Part shown: positions 23,944 to 35,336 of the stretch, in pieces | Position numbering within the stretch: position 1 is the stretch's first letter | Layout of the letters: every line of letters begins with the position of its first letter | Assembly (NCBI RefSeq): GCF_002127325.2 | Contig: NC_035439.2 | Coordinates: 1,611,393 to 1,675,392 of the forward strand | Origin: Helianthus annuus | Taxonomy: Eukaryota; Streptophyta; Magnoliopsida; Asterales; Asteraceae | Direction of reading: 5' to 3' | Length of the DNA stretch: 64,000 nt | The notes under the pieces: model-generated | Databases searched by the model: none | The model's input: the letters and a program-made list of their open reading frames with translations, nothing else | What the model was told of the DNA's origin: nothing | Program-made: the position numbers and the translations under genes

Positions 23944-24829
23944 TTTTAACCTAAATTAACAAGTTGTGACCCGTTACCCTGCTCACCAAATTTGATACTT
24001 ATACAGTCTGATAATGTTATCCAGTAGGCCCAATGTCGGCTTCATCTTCTGGGTTGGGCCCAATGGCACCTTGATTAACTTGCAAACCAAATGGCCCATC
24101 ACCATTCTTGTATTCATCAAAAACTCTTCTAATATTTTCAGTTACCCATTTATTCTAAAATTTCTAGTGTTACAAATCACATATATCAGCTTTACAGATG
24201 AATATTTACAAGGAACTTATCAAGGTTGGTTAGCATTAGAATTGACGATAGACACAAAAAACATCTAAGTTAAAGCAACAATAAGTTCTCATTTTTTCAT
24301 TATATATCTTTTTCTTTTATTGTTTTTGTTTGATTCTTTTTATATATATGATTTCGTACATGTCTGTACTTTAACCTATGAAATTAATGATTTTTAGATA
24401 CACTATGTACATAATTAATTTTTGGTGAGTTTAATAACAATATTGAGACAAATACAATGCTTAATAAAATATAGATCTAACCAATGTGGTTAGATTTGGT
24501 TTTTGTTTCTTTTGAATTTGCTCCTACAAAGATGCTAAACACATGTGACAACTATTTTAAGTATTAATCCTTGTGATTTATCTTTTCACTGTTCTCCCCC
24601 TCTATGTTCCGGACTTCATGCGAACTCGCCTGTTTTAATACTACTATGTTCTTAAGCAAACTTTATTACCAAAGATACAAACATGCTATCAACACAAACA
24701 TGCTATCAACTATTGGTCATTTAAACGTGTATTAATCCCTTTGATGGGGTTGAACCAAAAAAAACATTTTTATTCAAAGGCAACGTTTAAATAGAACCAA
24801 AACCACTAGCAAGACGCTAGAGGAGCAAA

Positions 24830-25030
24830 CACTACAACAAAACAAAGCAAAGAAAGCAACTTAAAAAGAAAAGAAAAACGATTACCAGAAATCAAAACTT
24901 CCCAATCGAGAGTTATTGAAGCCAACAATCTTAGCATGAGTCTTGAGCCAAAGCAAACCAAGGGACTTAGCTTCCCCTCACAACTCCTCTCCCCACCGCC
25001 TTCTTATGATTTAAAAGTCGGTTATTGTGA
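24830..25030 (-). pseudogene. LINE (non-LTR retrotransposon) C-terminal fragment
   Basis: The minus strand can be read in pieces as a Trp-rich zf-RVT-like tail: a CWVIW-type segment, then KSLGLLWLKTHAKIVGFN followed by a GSFDFW end. This pattern is typical of the C-terminal tail of plant L1-type reverse transcriptase proteins. Stops interrupt it and no reverse transcriptase core is present. Assignment is by motif memory only. The following interval, 25030-26010, is AT-rich with scattered GAATTCGA words and has no gene. Confidence 0.4.
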
Positions 25031-26013
25031 GCTTCCAAATCACCCAACAAGTTAGAACAAGAATTGATTACGAGTGTTTTTTATTCCTTTTTTTAATGCA
25101 CCGAGCAAACTAAACTAAAGTTAGATGATTATATAACATTTTTCGTGTAAAAAAAAAAACTAAAAATAAAATCAACTATGATCACCCATCGTTAATTTAT
25201 TAGCATAAAAAAATCTTCTAGTAATATATATAAATTTTAATGTTACATGTTTATTACAAAAAATAAATATAACATACATCGACTTGAAATGTATTCACAT
25301 TTATGATCGATAATTAAAGAAGGTACATACGATATATTGCACATCTAAATTAAATGTATTCAGTATTCGATTCGGATTCGAGAAATTCGAAATCCGACTC
25401 GATTTGATTATCAAAAGTTGAATTCGATTAATCAAATTCAAATCGAATACAAATTTATGATTTTTTAATTCGGTTTGATTTAATTCAAAATTTGAATTCA
25501 GCTTAAACATATTTTTCTATTTGGGGCAAAATATAAATTACATCCATTCTTCACAACATTACCAAGCTCAAATGACAAATAATCGATGCTCCTTATTTCT
25601 AAATTTTTTTACCTAACTTATATCACTACTAGTAACCAACCTAACTTTTAAATTTTGGTCTTTTAACGTATTGATAGTTTAATAATATTGTAGATCTGTA
25701 TTTTTTATGTTAAAAATAATTAGTTTGTAGTAGTTTCAAAAATAAAAGTAAAATAATTTGTTGTTTAGGGTGAAGTTGTATTAAACTGAATTCGAGATTC
25801 AAATACGAATCGAATAAATCAAATCTAATTCGATTATGAATTCAACTAAAGAATATAAAAACTCGATTCAATTAACTCAAAAAATTGTTATTATTCGATG
25901 AACACCTAAGGTTAGCCAGTTATTGAAAAAAAAAAAACTAAACAATATTACTTCCTAATTATTGAAAAAAAAACAAAAAAAACTGAACAATATTACTTCT
26001 TCTAGAAAAAAAA

Positions 26014-27191
26014 GAGTTAAATGTCATTTTAGGTGGTGTTTGTTTTTTTTCAAAAAGAGCTTCCTGTCTCTTCTGTCTGCACCGTGCAGACGCGGGAAGA
26101 TGTCTAGCCTCAAAAGAGTGTTTTTTTTTTTGAGAAGTGCTTCCTGTCTCTCCCCAGCCTCTTCATGAGGAAGTGATAAAACCAAAGCTTCTCCAAGAAG
26201 AGCTTTACCTCTTCTTGGCACCACCTCCACCTCCACCCATGCTCCGCCCCTGCTCCGCCACCACCACCACTGCTCCGCCACCATCATCATCATCATCACC
26301 ACCCCTGCTCCGCCACCACCACCTCCACTCCGCCACCACCTCCGCTGCTCCGCCACCACCACCACTGCTCCGCCATCATCATCATCATCACCACCTCCGC
26401 TGCTCCAGCCTCCACTCCGCCATCACCTCTGCTCCACCTCCACTCCGCCACCACCTCCGACATCATCATCAACATCACAAACAAAACCCCCACATCAAAA
26501 CCCCCAAAACGAAAACCCTAAAATCGAAAACCCTAAATCGATCGGAAACGAACACCCCAAATCGATCAAAGTTCAGCGAGTCCGGTCGACCTCATGTTCA
26601 GCGACTCCGGCCAGGTGTGAAGGCGGAGGTGGTGACGGTCGTTTTGTTCGATTCGTTGCAGGCTCGGTGGTTGTGATGATGGCGGTGGAGGTGGTGACGG
26701 TGGTTGTGATGATGGCGGTGGTGAAGTGGTGGCGGTGGTGATGATGGCGGTGGTGCAGATTGTAGAGAGAGAGTAGAGAGAGAGTGGAGGTGCAGATTGT
26801 CTGTGTGGTGTGTGTTAAAACCTAGAAGAAGAAGAGGTTTTATATAAAAGAAAAAACAAACCCTCTTCTCCTTACAGACTGAAGACATTTGGTCCACCTC
26901 TTCTCCTGCAGATGCCTGCAGATGTGGCCTGCAGCAGAAGAGGTTTTCAAGAAGAAAAAACAAACAGCACCTTAGTCCCTATGGTTTGGGCTATTTCCCA
27001 GTTTAGTCAAAAGGTTTCATTTTTTGTCTGTCGATCAAAAAAGGTTTCACTGTTGTCATTTTAGTCCACTTCTGTTAATGAAAAAGACAATTCGGTCATT
27101 TTATATGACCGAATTACCCTTCTAAACTAAAACCTTTAGACTAAACTAGCGAAATATACCAAACCAAAGGAACTAAAATGAGATGTAACTC
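26014..27191. mobile_element. Mutator-like miniature element, split by a nested insertion
   Basis: The left end GAGTTAAATGTCATTTTAG (26014-26032) and the right end, complementary to GAGTTACATCTCATTTTAG (to 27191), match the termini of the intact element at 41383-41756. Internal sequence (27000-27190) also matches it: GTTTCATTTTTTGTC and the inverted GACCGAATTACCCTTC arms. The Harbinger-like element 26032-26971 interrupts it. No clear target duplication remains. Confidence 0.6.
26032..26971. mobile_element. PIF/Harbinger-like non-autonomous element
   Basis: Termini GGTGGTGTTTG and CAAACAGCACC are inverted repeats matching at 10 of 11 positions, and the element is flanked by TTA direct duplications (26029-26031 and 26972-26974), the PIF/Harbinger signature. 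Inside is a GC-rich simple-sequence tract of CCACCACCTCC and CATCATCATCACC repeats (26220-26480), mirrored by GGTGGTGACGG repeats at 26625-26750. The 179-codon Pro/His-rich frame at 26137-26676 is a by-product of this tract and is not called as a gene. No transposase is present. Confidence 0.7.
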
Positions 27192-27376
27192 TAAAAGTGT
27201 TGCTTTCATTTTGGAAAGAATGAGTTGAAGGGTAGTTACCATATATACATCAAACACGAGGGGAAATATTTGACTTCTTTAGTTTAAAAAAGGGGAAGAA
27301 CATTGATTAAAGCAAGTCATCGATCCCCAATTTGATTTGAATCATCAATCCGCTCAAAACAAAACCCCCCTGCAAC

Positions 27377-27381
27377 AACGG
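27377..27381 (+). promoter_or_regulatory. Candidate MSA-type core (AACGG) upstream of the kinesin gene
   Basis: AACGGCT occurs about 100 bp before the kinesin start codon, just ahead of a CT-rich leader (27385-27430). Plant G2/M genes, including phragmoplast kinesins, are commonly driven by MYB3R factors through elements with an AACGG core. Only the core matches here and the flanks are poor, so this is a candidate only. Confidence 0.3.
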
Positions 27382-27482
27382 CTACTTCCTCTTTCTCTTT
27401 CTCTCTCTATCTCTATCTTTATCTCACTAATTTCTCGCACCACTGTCTGTCCAAACCCTAATCCGAAACTGCTTTCCACAAG

Positions 27483-30400
27483 ATGAAGCACTCAAAGCCC
27501 TCACGAAATCAGATCCTGAGGGAGATTCCTCTTGACACTCCACCGTCAAACCCTAGCCCGATCAAGCAGCCGAAAGGTTCTAATCGAAAACACAAGTTTT
27601 CGAAAGAAAATGATTCACCGCACGAGATCGGTTCTGTTCCAGATTCGTCACCGTCTCCCGCAGCTGGTAAGTTGAAGTCGCCGCTTCCGCCACGTCCGCC
27701 TAACGCGCTTAAGCGGAAGCTTAGTAACGATTTTGGTGTTGAAAATGGCGTATCCGGATCGGATGATACTGGAGTCAAGGTAGTTTTTGTATACCTAACA
27801 GATTTTATTATTAATTTAAAGTTTAAACACAATTGTTGTATTAGTCTATTAGGTTTATAGTATTATTATGATTATGATGTGGCTCGGTTTAGGTTATTGT
27901 GCGTGTGAGACCGACTAGTAAGAATGAAGAAGAGGGGGAGGTTATAGTCCAGAAGACTTCTGGTGATTCGTTGACTATTCTTGGTCAACCGTTTACTTTC
28001 GATTCTGTGGCAGACGCAACGTCTACTCAGGTGAGTTGCTCATGATTTATCTGTTTGTGTGGAGTGTGGAATTTGTTTAGATTATGAACTGATGAAGTGA
28101 TTGTTATGTTCGCGGTGTGTTTGTGTGTCGATTCAGGTTGATATATTCAATCTTGTGGGAGCTCCCCTTGTTGAAAATTGTCTAGCTGGATTTAACAGCT
28201 CGGTTTTTGCGTATGGGCAGGTATTGTTTGGTCTTCTTTATGTATGTGCGTGCGACTGTGAACGTAACAGTTTTGTTTTAAAGTTCTTCATGGCTATCTC
28301 TATAACTTTATTAACTATGTACTCTGTATAAAATTTGTGTAGACTGGGAGTGGTAAGACCTACACAGTTTGGGGGCCCGCCAACGCATTGTTAGAAAACG
28401 AATTATCTAGCGATCAGCAAGGTTTGACACCCCGTGTGTTTGAAAGACTTTTTGCCCGTATTTCTGAGGTGAGATCATACGTTAGTTTTATTTATTTCAC
28501 ACATCAAGTTTGTATTGAGTATTTGAATTAGCTTAGTGTTCATTTTCTTGTCATCTCACAATTTAACTGCAAATTTGCATAGGAACAAAACAAACATGCT
28601 GACAAACAACTCATATATCAATGCCGTTGCTCTTTTCTCGAGGTAATACACTAGTTTATTTATCATGGGTACTTAAACTTCCACTGTCACACGTATCTTA
28701 ATATTGAAACATTGTATCTGCAGATCTACAATGAACAAATCACTGATCTGTTGGATCCAGCTCAAAGGAACCTTCAAATAAGAGAAGATACCAAAACAGG
28801 TGTTTATGTGGAAAATTTGACTGAGGAGTCTGTTTGCAGTATAAAGAATGTGACCCAGCTTCTGAAAAAGGTTTCGATATCTGAAATTCACATCAAAACT
28901 TTGTTAGATTAGACAAATATTGTTCATATGTACAAACTTGAAATCTGATTTTCTCTGCAGGGGTTGTCAAATAGGAGAACGGGAGCTACAAGCATCAACA
29001 TGGAGAGTTCGCGTTCACATAGTGTTTTCACTTGTGTTGTCGAATCAAGATGCAAGGTAATACAACAAAACTATGGTTAACGAGAGTTAATATTCAAGTT
29101 ATTTACCTTGGTATGATACATGAAAAAACTGTTGATGCCTTAATGTATCGTGTGTTCTAAATTCAAAAATTAAAATTTAAACCTTATAGAGTATGGATGG
29201 CTTGAGTTCCTTGAAAACAAGTAGAATTAATCTTGTTGACCTTGCCGGGTCAGAAAGACAAAAGTTGACCGGAGCAGCCGGAGAGCGGTTAAAAGAAGCC
29301 GGGAATATTAATCGTTCACTCTCACAACTTGGGTACGGAATCTGACATTTTTTTTTTTTTAATTTTTAAATCGATTGTATACTTATAACTGAATAAAATT
29401 ATGTGTTTCCTTTGCAGAAATTTGATTAACATTCTAGCTGAGGTTTCTCAAAGTGGAAAACAGAGGCACATTCCTTATCGAGACTCGAAGTTGACTTTTT
29501 TACTACAAGAATCTCTTGGTGGTAATGCAAAGCTTGCCATGGTTTGTGCCGTATCTCCTGCACAAAGGTATCATGAAAGTTTCTTTTTATTCTTTTTATT
29601 AAACTGTACGTCTTAAATTCCTAAGCAAATTTGCAATTTAACATGAACTGGTATCTTTAAATTTTTTTCGATACAGCTGTAAGAGTGAGACTCTTAGTAC
29701 ATTGAGATTTGCTCAGCGTGCAAAAGCCATAAAAAACAAAGCAGTTGTCAATGAACAGATGCAAGATGATGTGAAATCACTGCGTGAAGTTATACGGCAA
29801 CTTAAGGTACATTTTTGTTTTATTCTCTTCCTTCGTATCCTTGTTATAGCTAATATAGGCAGCACTATGGGCGGGTTGGATAACGGGTCAAAATGGGATT
29901 GGGTCAAGTCGTCAAGACGAGTAAATCTTGGTCAGGGTCAAAACGGGTATAAACCTTTTGTCTAAAAATATATTTTATTCAAACAATTAGCGTGTCAAAT
30001 GTGATTACTAGGCTACAAACAAACCAACCGAACATGGACAACGCCTTGTTCGTGTTTGTTTGTTAAGGAAATTATGTGTTCACAAACTGTTCATAAACAC
30101 TTACCGAACGAGATTTTCTGCTCGTGTTTATTCGTTAAGGAAATGAGCGTGTACATTTGTGTTGGTTTATTAATATAGGTAATGAACGCAAAGGAACCTT
30201 CATGAACATAAATATGCCCAAACGAACATTCATACACACAAATGAACACAACAAAAAGGAACATGCATTAAATTTTGAAGTTTTCTGCATTAAAATTAAA
30301 CATTGGTTCATATAATTTGTGTTAAATTTAACATGAGCGGATATGTTCTCCACCCATTTCACCGTTTGACCTGATAACGATATCTAACAGGTTGAAATAT

Positions 30401-33400
30401 GGATATCTACTAACCGGGAATAATGTTTAACAGGATGAACTGTTGCGAATGAAGTCAAATGGTAACCAAGTTGACCCAGGAACAGGCTATTCAACAGGTT
30501 GGAATGCTCGGAGAAGCTTAAATCTTTTGAAATTTAGCTTAAATCATCATCCAATGATGTTGCCTCGCATGGATGACGATGATCATGATAATCATGATGA
30601 TGATGAAGAAATGGAAATAGTTGAGGAAGCAGAGCAAGTTATCATAGCAGCCAATGAGGCATGCAAAAACATGGAATTAGGTAGACACTAAACCTTAAAA
30701 CTGGCTACATCTTAAGCTTAACATGTCTAGAAACAGAAGCATTAACAACCAAATCTTTTACACAGATACTACTGATGCAGATAATCAAGAAATCTTGACC
30801 CATTCATTAGATAATCAAACCTGTGATCAAGATTCTTTAGGTGATACACCTAACCTAAGCATAGTACCGTTTGAAGCAACCGCAGTTCTGAAATCTCCGA
30901 CTGCAAGCGTTACACCACGAGCTATTAACAATAGTAGAAAAAGTTTGAAGAATTCCTCCACTTTGACTTCTTCTCCAGAAACCAACCGTTTGGCTGCGAG
31001 TTTAATAAATGGGCTTGAAGTAATCAATAAACATAGACAAAGTTCTGTTTTGGGCCGTTCATCATTCAGATTTTCATCTAAATCTGTTGCACCTGAACCA
31101 AAGCCAGTTAAAAAAGAGATCGGTGTGCAAACAATTTTTCCGGAGAACGAGTTTTTATGCAGCAATTGCAAGGGTAAAAGTTTGGTAGAAGTAAATGATG
31201 CAAATGAGGCAAATGATGATTTGAGTCTACAGTTGGTTCCTGTTGACTGTGCACCGTTGGATGATAATTTATCGAAGCAGATTGTTATTCCAAAAGTATG
31301 ATTTTTAACCAAAAAAGTGGTGTATTTAATTTTGTTTTTTTGGTCTTATTTATGTTTTAACATTTGTGCAGGCAGTAGAAAAGGTTCTTGCTGGAGCCAT
31401 AAGGAGAGAAATGGCTTTGGAAGAGTTTTGCACCAGACAAAATGCAGAAATCATGCAACTTAATCGTTTGGTATGTTGGTTTTGATTGTTTCAATGCAGA
31501 AATCATGCCAACATGAAATGATGTTTTTACTCTTTTAACAACTTTAATTCTGTTACAGGTGCAACAGTACAAACATGAACGGGAGTGCAATTCTATTATC
31601 GGGCAATTGCAGGAAGATAAAATAGCCCGTCTTGAGAACCTGATGGAGGGTGTGTTGTCAGCAGAGGAGTTTGTAGACGACGAATTGAGATCTTTAACAT
31701 ATCAGCATGAGGTATGCATTCCAGATTCCAGCTCTTCAATTGTTGAAATTTTGAAACAAATTCTTATATTAATCTAAACATGTAAATAAAGCGATTTAGA
31801 AGGGTGTACGCATATCATATATATCATATATACTTGCGGCAATCCGGCAACTACTAACTACACGTTTCTCACTTGCTCATTTTTTAGTAAAACATTTTTT
31901 ATGTAATATTCAATCCATATTGACCCTTTAATAAGTAAATAAATACATTCCAAATCTTCAATTATATTTTCAACTTTTCTTGTCCTTTTTTTTATAAAGA
32001 ACTGACGCAGTGATGTGCTAATTGTGATTACCAAAACATTTATTAAAACATTAATCTGAACTTTTGAATTAAGTGATTTAGATGATTGTATGTATAAAAA
32101 TTACACTTCATACAAGTATACAACTTTCTATCCGTGTGACCCATTTTGTTATTTTTTGGTTGTAACCCATTTGCCATTTAGCTAGTTTTTTTTTTTTTTT
32201 TTTATTTAACCCATTTCACCAGTTTGAGATATTACTCAATCTAAGTTGACTCATTGACTAATCTTTTGTGCTTCTTTTCTTACATGTAATACAGATACTT
32301 AAGGAAAAATATGAGAATCATCCTGAAATTGTAAGGAAAGGATTTGAGTTAAAAAATGTTCAAGACGAATTGGAGCGTTACAAGAACTTTTTCGATATGG
32401 GGGAGAGAGATGTATTGATAGAGGAAATTCAAGATTTAAGAAGTCAACTTCAATCCTACATTGATTGTTCACCAAAGTTGACCAAGAAAGAAAGTCCACT
32501 TTTGCAAATAACCAACGGAGAGTCAACTTTCGAGAGTGCCGAACAGAGATTCGAATCCGAAAGAATCCGATTCAGCGAAACAGAACGCAAATGGAATTCG
32601 CTTATCGAAGAACTGAAATCGAAACTCGAAGAAAGTCAACTGCTTGCCGAAAAGCAAAAACAGGAGCTCGATTGCGAAAGAAAATGTTCAGAAGAACTGA
32701 AGGAAGCTATGCAAATGGCTATGGAGGGTCACGCGCGTATGCTCGAACAGTACGTTGATTTGGAAGAAAAACATATGAACATGCTTATAAATAAAAGGAT
32801 GATTCAAGATTCGGTTGAAGATGTGAAGAAAGCAGCTGCGAAAGCGGGAGTTAGGGGTGCGGAATCTCGATTCATAAACGCTCTTGCTACTGAGATTTCA
32901 AGTTTGAAAGTTGAAAGAGAAAAAGAAAGAAGAAGATTTAGAGATGAAATTAAAGGGCTTGAAGAACAGTTAAGTGACACTGTCGAAGCTGTTCAGGCTG
33001 CTGGTGAGTTAGTTGTTAGACTCAAAGATGCAGAAGAAGCTGTTGCTGCTGCACAGGTTAGTTATACTCTTTAGTCTTTACCGATAGAGGGGTTGCTTCA
33101 CAAATTAGAAGGTCGCATACAACAAAAAAAAAAGGTTATTGAGAGTTTGAAAGCATATAGATTTGGTCAGATAGACATGTCACACATGTTTGGGTTAAAG
33201 TGGGTCATTTTGGGTTGGATTGGCTTGACTGGCTGAAGTTTGGCCGGTTTTGCGACTTTCGTCCACAAGTTTGTTTTTCCGCATGTTTTCATCCGCTCGT
33301 TAATTCCTTCCTTTTTTCTCCGTTAAGTCAGGGGTATTTTCGTCTTTTTCACTTTTTGTACAAGCATTTAGCATAATGTACACGCGAATTCTTAAGTGAA

Positions 33401-34019
33401 AAAAAACTGAATTGCCTTTAAGTTAACAAAAAAGAGGAAAATACCTCTGACTTAACATAGAAAAATGGATGGAGTTAACGAGCCGGATGAAAACGGCAAG
33501 ATTTCAAACCTTTTGGATCCAGATTCATCTTACCTCAAGGACGAAAATGGCATTTTACTCTATAACTTTTCCACTAAACGTTATATGTAATATATTTTCT
33601 TCTATTTGTCGCATTCTAATATATGTTAAACCAAAATGGCATGCTTAGACTAGATGCATGTTGCTAAGCTATCTCGTTGGCTGGTTTGTGGATTGACCCG
33701 AAACACCCTTTTTGCCCCGCACTTCTGATAAATTATACTATTTCACTAATAATATTATGAAATTTTATTCTCTAAAAACTTTCAGGCACGGGCTATGGAG
33801 GCTGAACAAGAAACAAAAAACGCTTTCAAACAAATCGAAAAACTGAAGAAAAAGCAAAAGATTGAGGTATCAACAACCCCTGTTTACGATATGCCAATAT
33901 ACGATACAGAGTCAAACTTCACAGTTGACCAGCAACCCAAAGAGGAATTTGAACAATTCTTTAATGTGGATAAAGAACCCACTTCCTGGTTCTCTGGATA
34001 CGACAGGTGCAACATTTAG
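27483..34019 (+). CDS. Kinesin-12, phragmoplast-associated (PAKRP1/KIN-12A-B type), 16 exons, 1131 aa
   Basis: Inferred exons: 27483-27779, 27893-28030, 28137-28220, 28343-28468, 28583-28642, 28724-28870, 28961-29056, 29190-29332, 29418-29567, 29677-29806, 30434-30680, 30766-31295, 31372-31470, 31559-31711, 32295-33056 and 33786-34019. They sum to 3,396 nt in frame. After a Ser/Pro-rich N-terminus ([15 protein letters not shown]) comes the motor domain, about residues 99-440: P-loop GQTGSGKTY (about 172-180), switch I NMESSRSH (about 297-304), switch II DLAGSE (about 333-338), then [18 protein letters not shown]. An acidic linker and a long coiled coil (exons 12-15) precede the tail [11 protein letters not shown], which I associate with PAKRP1. 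Arabidopsis homologues sit at the phragmoplast midzone in cytokinesis. The protein is somewhat shorter than the roughly 1,290 aa I recall for Arabidopsis. The acceptor of exon 12 was chosen to keep frame. Confidence 0.92.
33225..33566. mobile_element. Foldback miniature element in the last intron of the kinesin gene
   Basis: The left-arm words TTTTCATCCGCTCGTTAA and TTAAGTCAGGGGTATTTTC are mirrored on the right by CTCTGACTTAAC and TTAACGAGCCGGATGAAAA. The right end GACGAAAATGGCATTTTACTC resembles termini of Mutator-like miniature elements. Exact ends and target duplication are uncertain. Confidence 0.5.
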
Positions 34020-34291
34020 GTACCAAACTTTTGTCTCAAGATTTGTTTGTACTAATAGAAAGTTCCTGTTATAGAAATGTAATATTTCCATTTTCATCTT
34101 CACAATAATCTTTAGCCACTCTGTATTATAATTTTATTCGACGTATAGATAGGGTACGTAGGGCCCCTATACATAGAAAATGTAAGTTTTAGAATCTGAG
34201 ATCCTTTATTTTCTTTGGCCTCAAGTGTCATTTGGATAGGGGGCAATCTTCAAGTAGATCATGTCTATTGCTTATTAGTTATTATTAATTT

Positions 34292-34292
<1 letters not shown>

Positions 34293-34348
<56 letters not shown>
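34293..34348. repeat. Compound (AT)n(GA)n microsatellite
   Basis: A run of AT dinucleotides continues directly into GA dinucleotides about 270 bp after the kinesin stop codon. The interval 34020-34290 holds the 3' flank and no further gene. Confidence 0.9.
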
Positions 34349-34471
34349 AAGTATAATGTACAAAACGCCTTAACGTACGTTAACGTACGCGACACATACA
34401 CAACTTGCGAGATAATATAGAGATAACTAGCGTGATTACATTTTGTTCAATTGAACGTGCGTGATTTTTGC

Positions 34472-34528
34472 TCCCATGCGTGATTAACTGCTCCCATGCG
34501 TGATTAACTGATCCATGCGTGATTATAG
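34472..34528 (+). repeat. Three tandem copies of a CATGCGTGATTAACTG word
   Basis: CCATGCGTGATTAACTGCTC is repeated with small changes, the last copy ending CATGCGTGATTATAG. It lies beside the hAT insertion in sequence rich in ACGTACG words. The flank beyond the hAT element (CGCGTACGTGAAGTA, 37761 on) continues this style, so the hAT probably landed inside an older repeat. Confidence 0.6.
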
Positions 34529-34975
34529 CCCTGATCTGATGGTTACCATTAGAGATGGGCATTTTCGGGTTTTTCTAGAACCCGGAACCGGGTCCAACCC
34601 GGAACCGGGTATGGTACAAGTGATTGGAACCGGGTGGTTAGTGGAACCGGGTCCGGGTATAACCCGGGTACACGTCATTTTTTTTAGAACCGGTAGAACC
34701 GGGTTCGGGTACTATAGAACCGGGTCCGGGTACTGTGCAGAACCGGTTACGGGTACTGACCAGAACCGGTTCCTCTGCGTAATTCAGAAAAAGTCGCTGA
34801 CCGTTACTGTTGAAACCGGTTACGTCTGAAAAGCTGTTTTTTTTTTTTTTAAATTTTGACCGTTATAACCGGTTTTGAATTATAAAAAACGATTATTTCA
34901 TCAAACTCTTACCACATTTCCAATTTTCATCTTCCATCACTCTTCTTTCTCAACACAATCAAACCCGGAAGAACT

Positions 34976-35134
34976 ATGGCATCGGAAGAACAAGTGGTTT
35001 TGATATTAGAAACCAAGCGTAACCCGGCTATTTGGAAAAATTTCGATTTGTGTTTGATGTCGGATAACCATGAGATGGCTCGTTTTAGGTGTTATGTTTT
35101 AAGTGTTATGTTTGAAGTGTTATGTTTGTTTTAG
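34976..35134 (+). pseudogene. Truncated BED-finger-like reading frame inside the hAT element
   Basis: A 52-codon frame starts at 34976 with MASEEQ and contains NPAIWKNFDLC and HEMARFRC. This resembles the first half of a BED zinc finger (aromatic WKNF, then a basic patch, then the first Cys). It then runs into the repeated words AGTGTTATGTTTG and stops at 35132-35134. It points toward the transposase gene, which is on the other strand. It looks like the 5' end of a second transposon gene that lost its body. Confidence 0.45.
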
Positions 35135-35336
35135 GTGTTATGTTTGAAGTGTTATGTTTGTGAAATAATATCTCGTTTGTGGGAAAAAAAAATCGCATAT
35201 ATAATCGTTTAAGTAGTACAAAAAGTCGGTTCTTTCGGTAATCATAATCGGTAATCAAAATCGTTTAACAGAACCGGTTCCGTGGGTCTGATCAGAATCG
35301 GTTCCTTCGGGACTGATCAGAATCGGTTACAATAAT

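Noticed and set aside
24014..24268. 84-codon plus-strand open frame
   Set aside because: It has no domain or splice context, the codon use is unconvincing and it lies in repeat-rich sequence just past a Helitron-like tail.
26137..26676. 179-codon Pro/His-rich open frame (and its Gly/Val/Met-rich counterparts on the minus strand)
   Set aside because: It is produced by CCACCACC and CATCATC simple repeats inside a Harbinger-like non-autonomous element; there is no domain, and both strands are open for compositional reasons.
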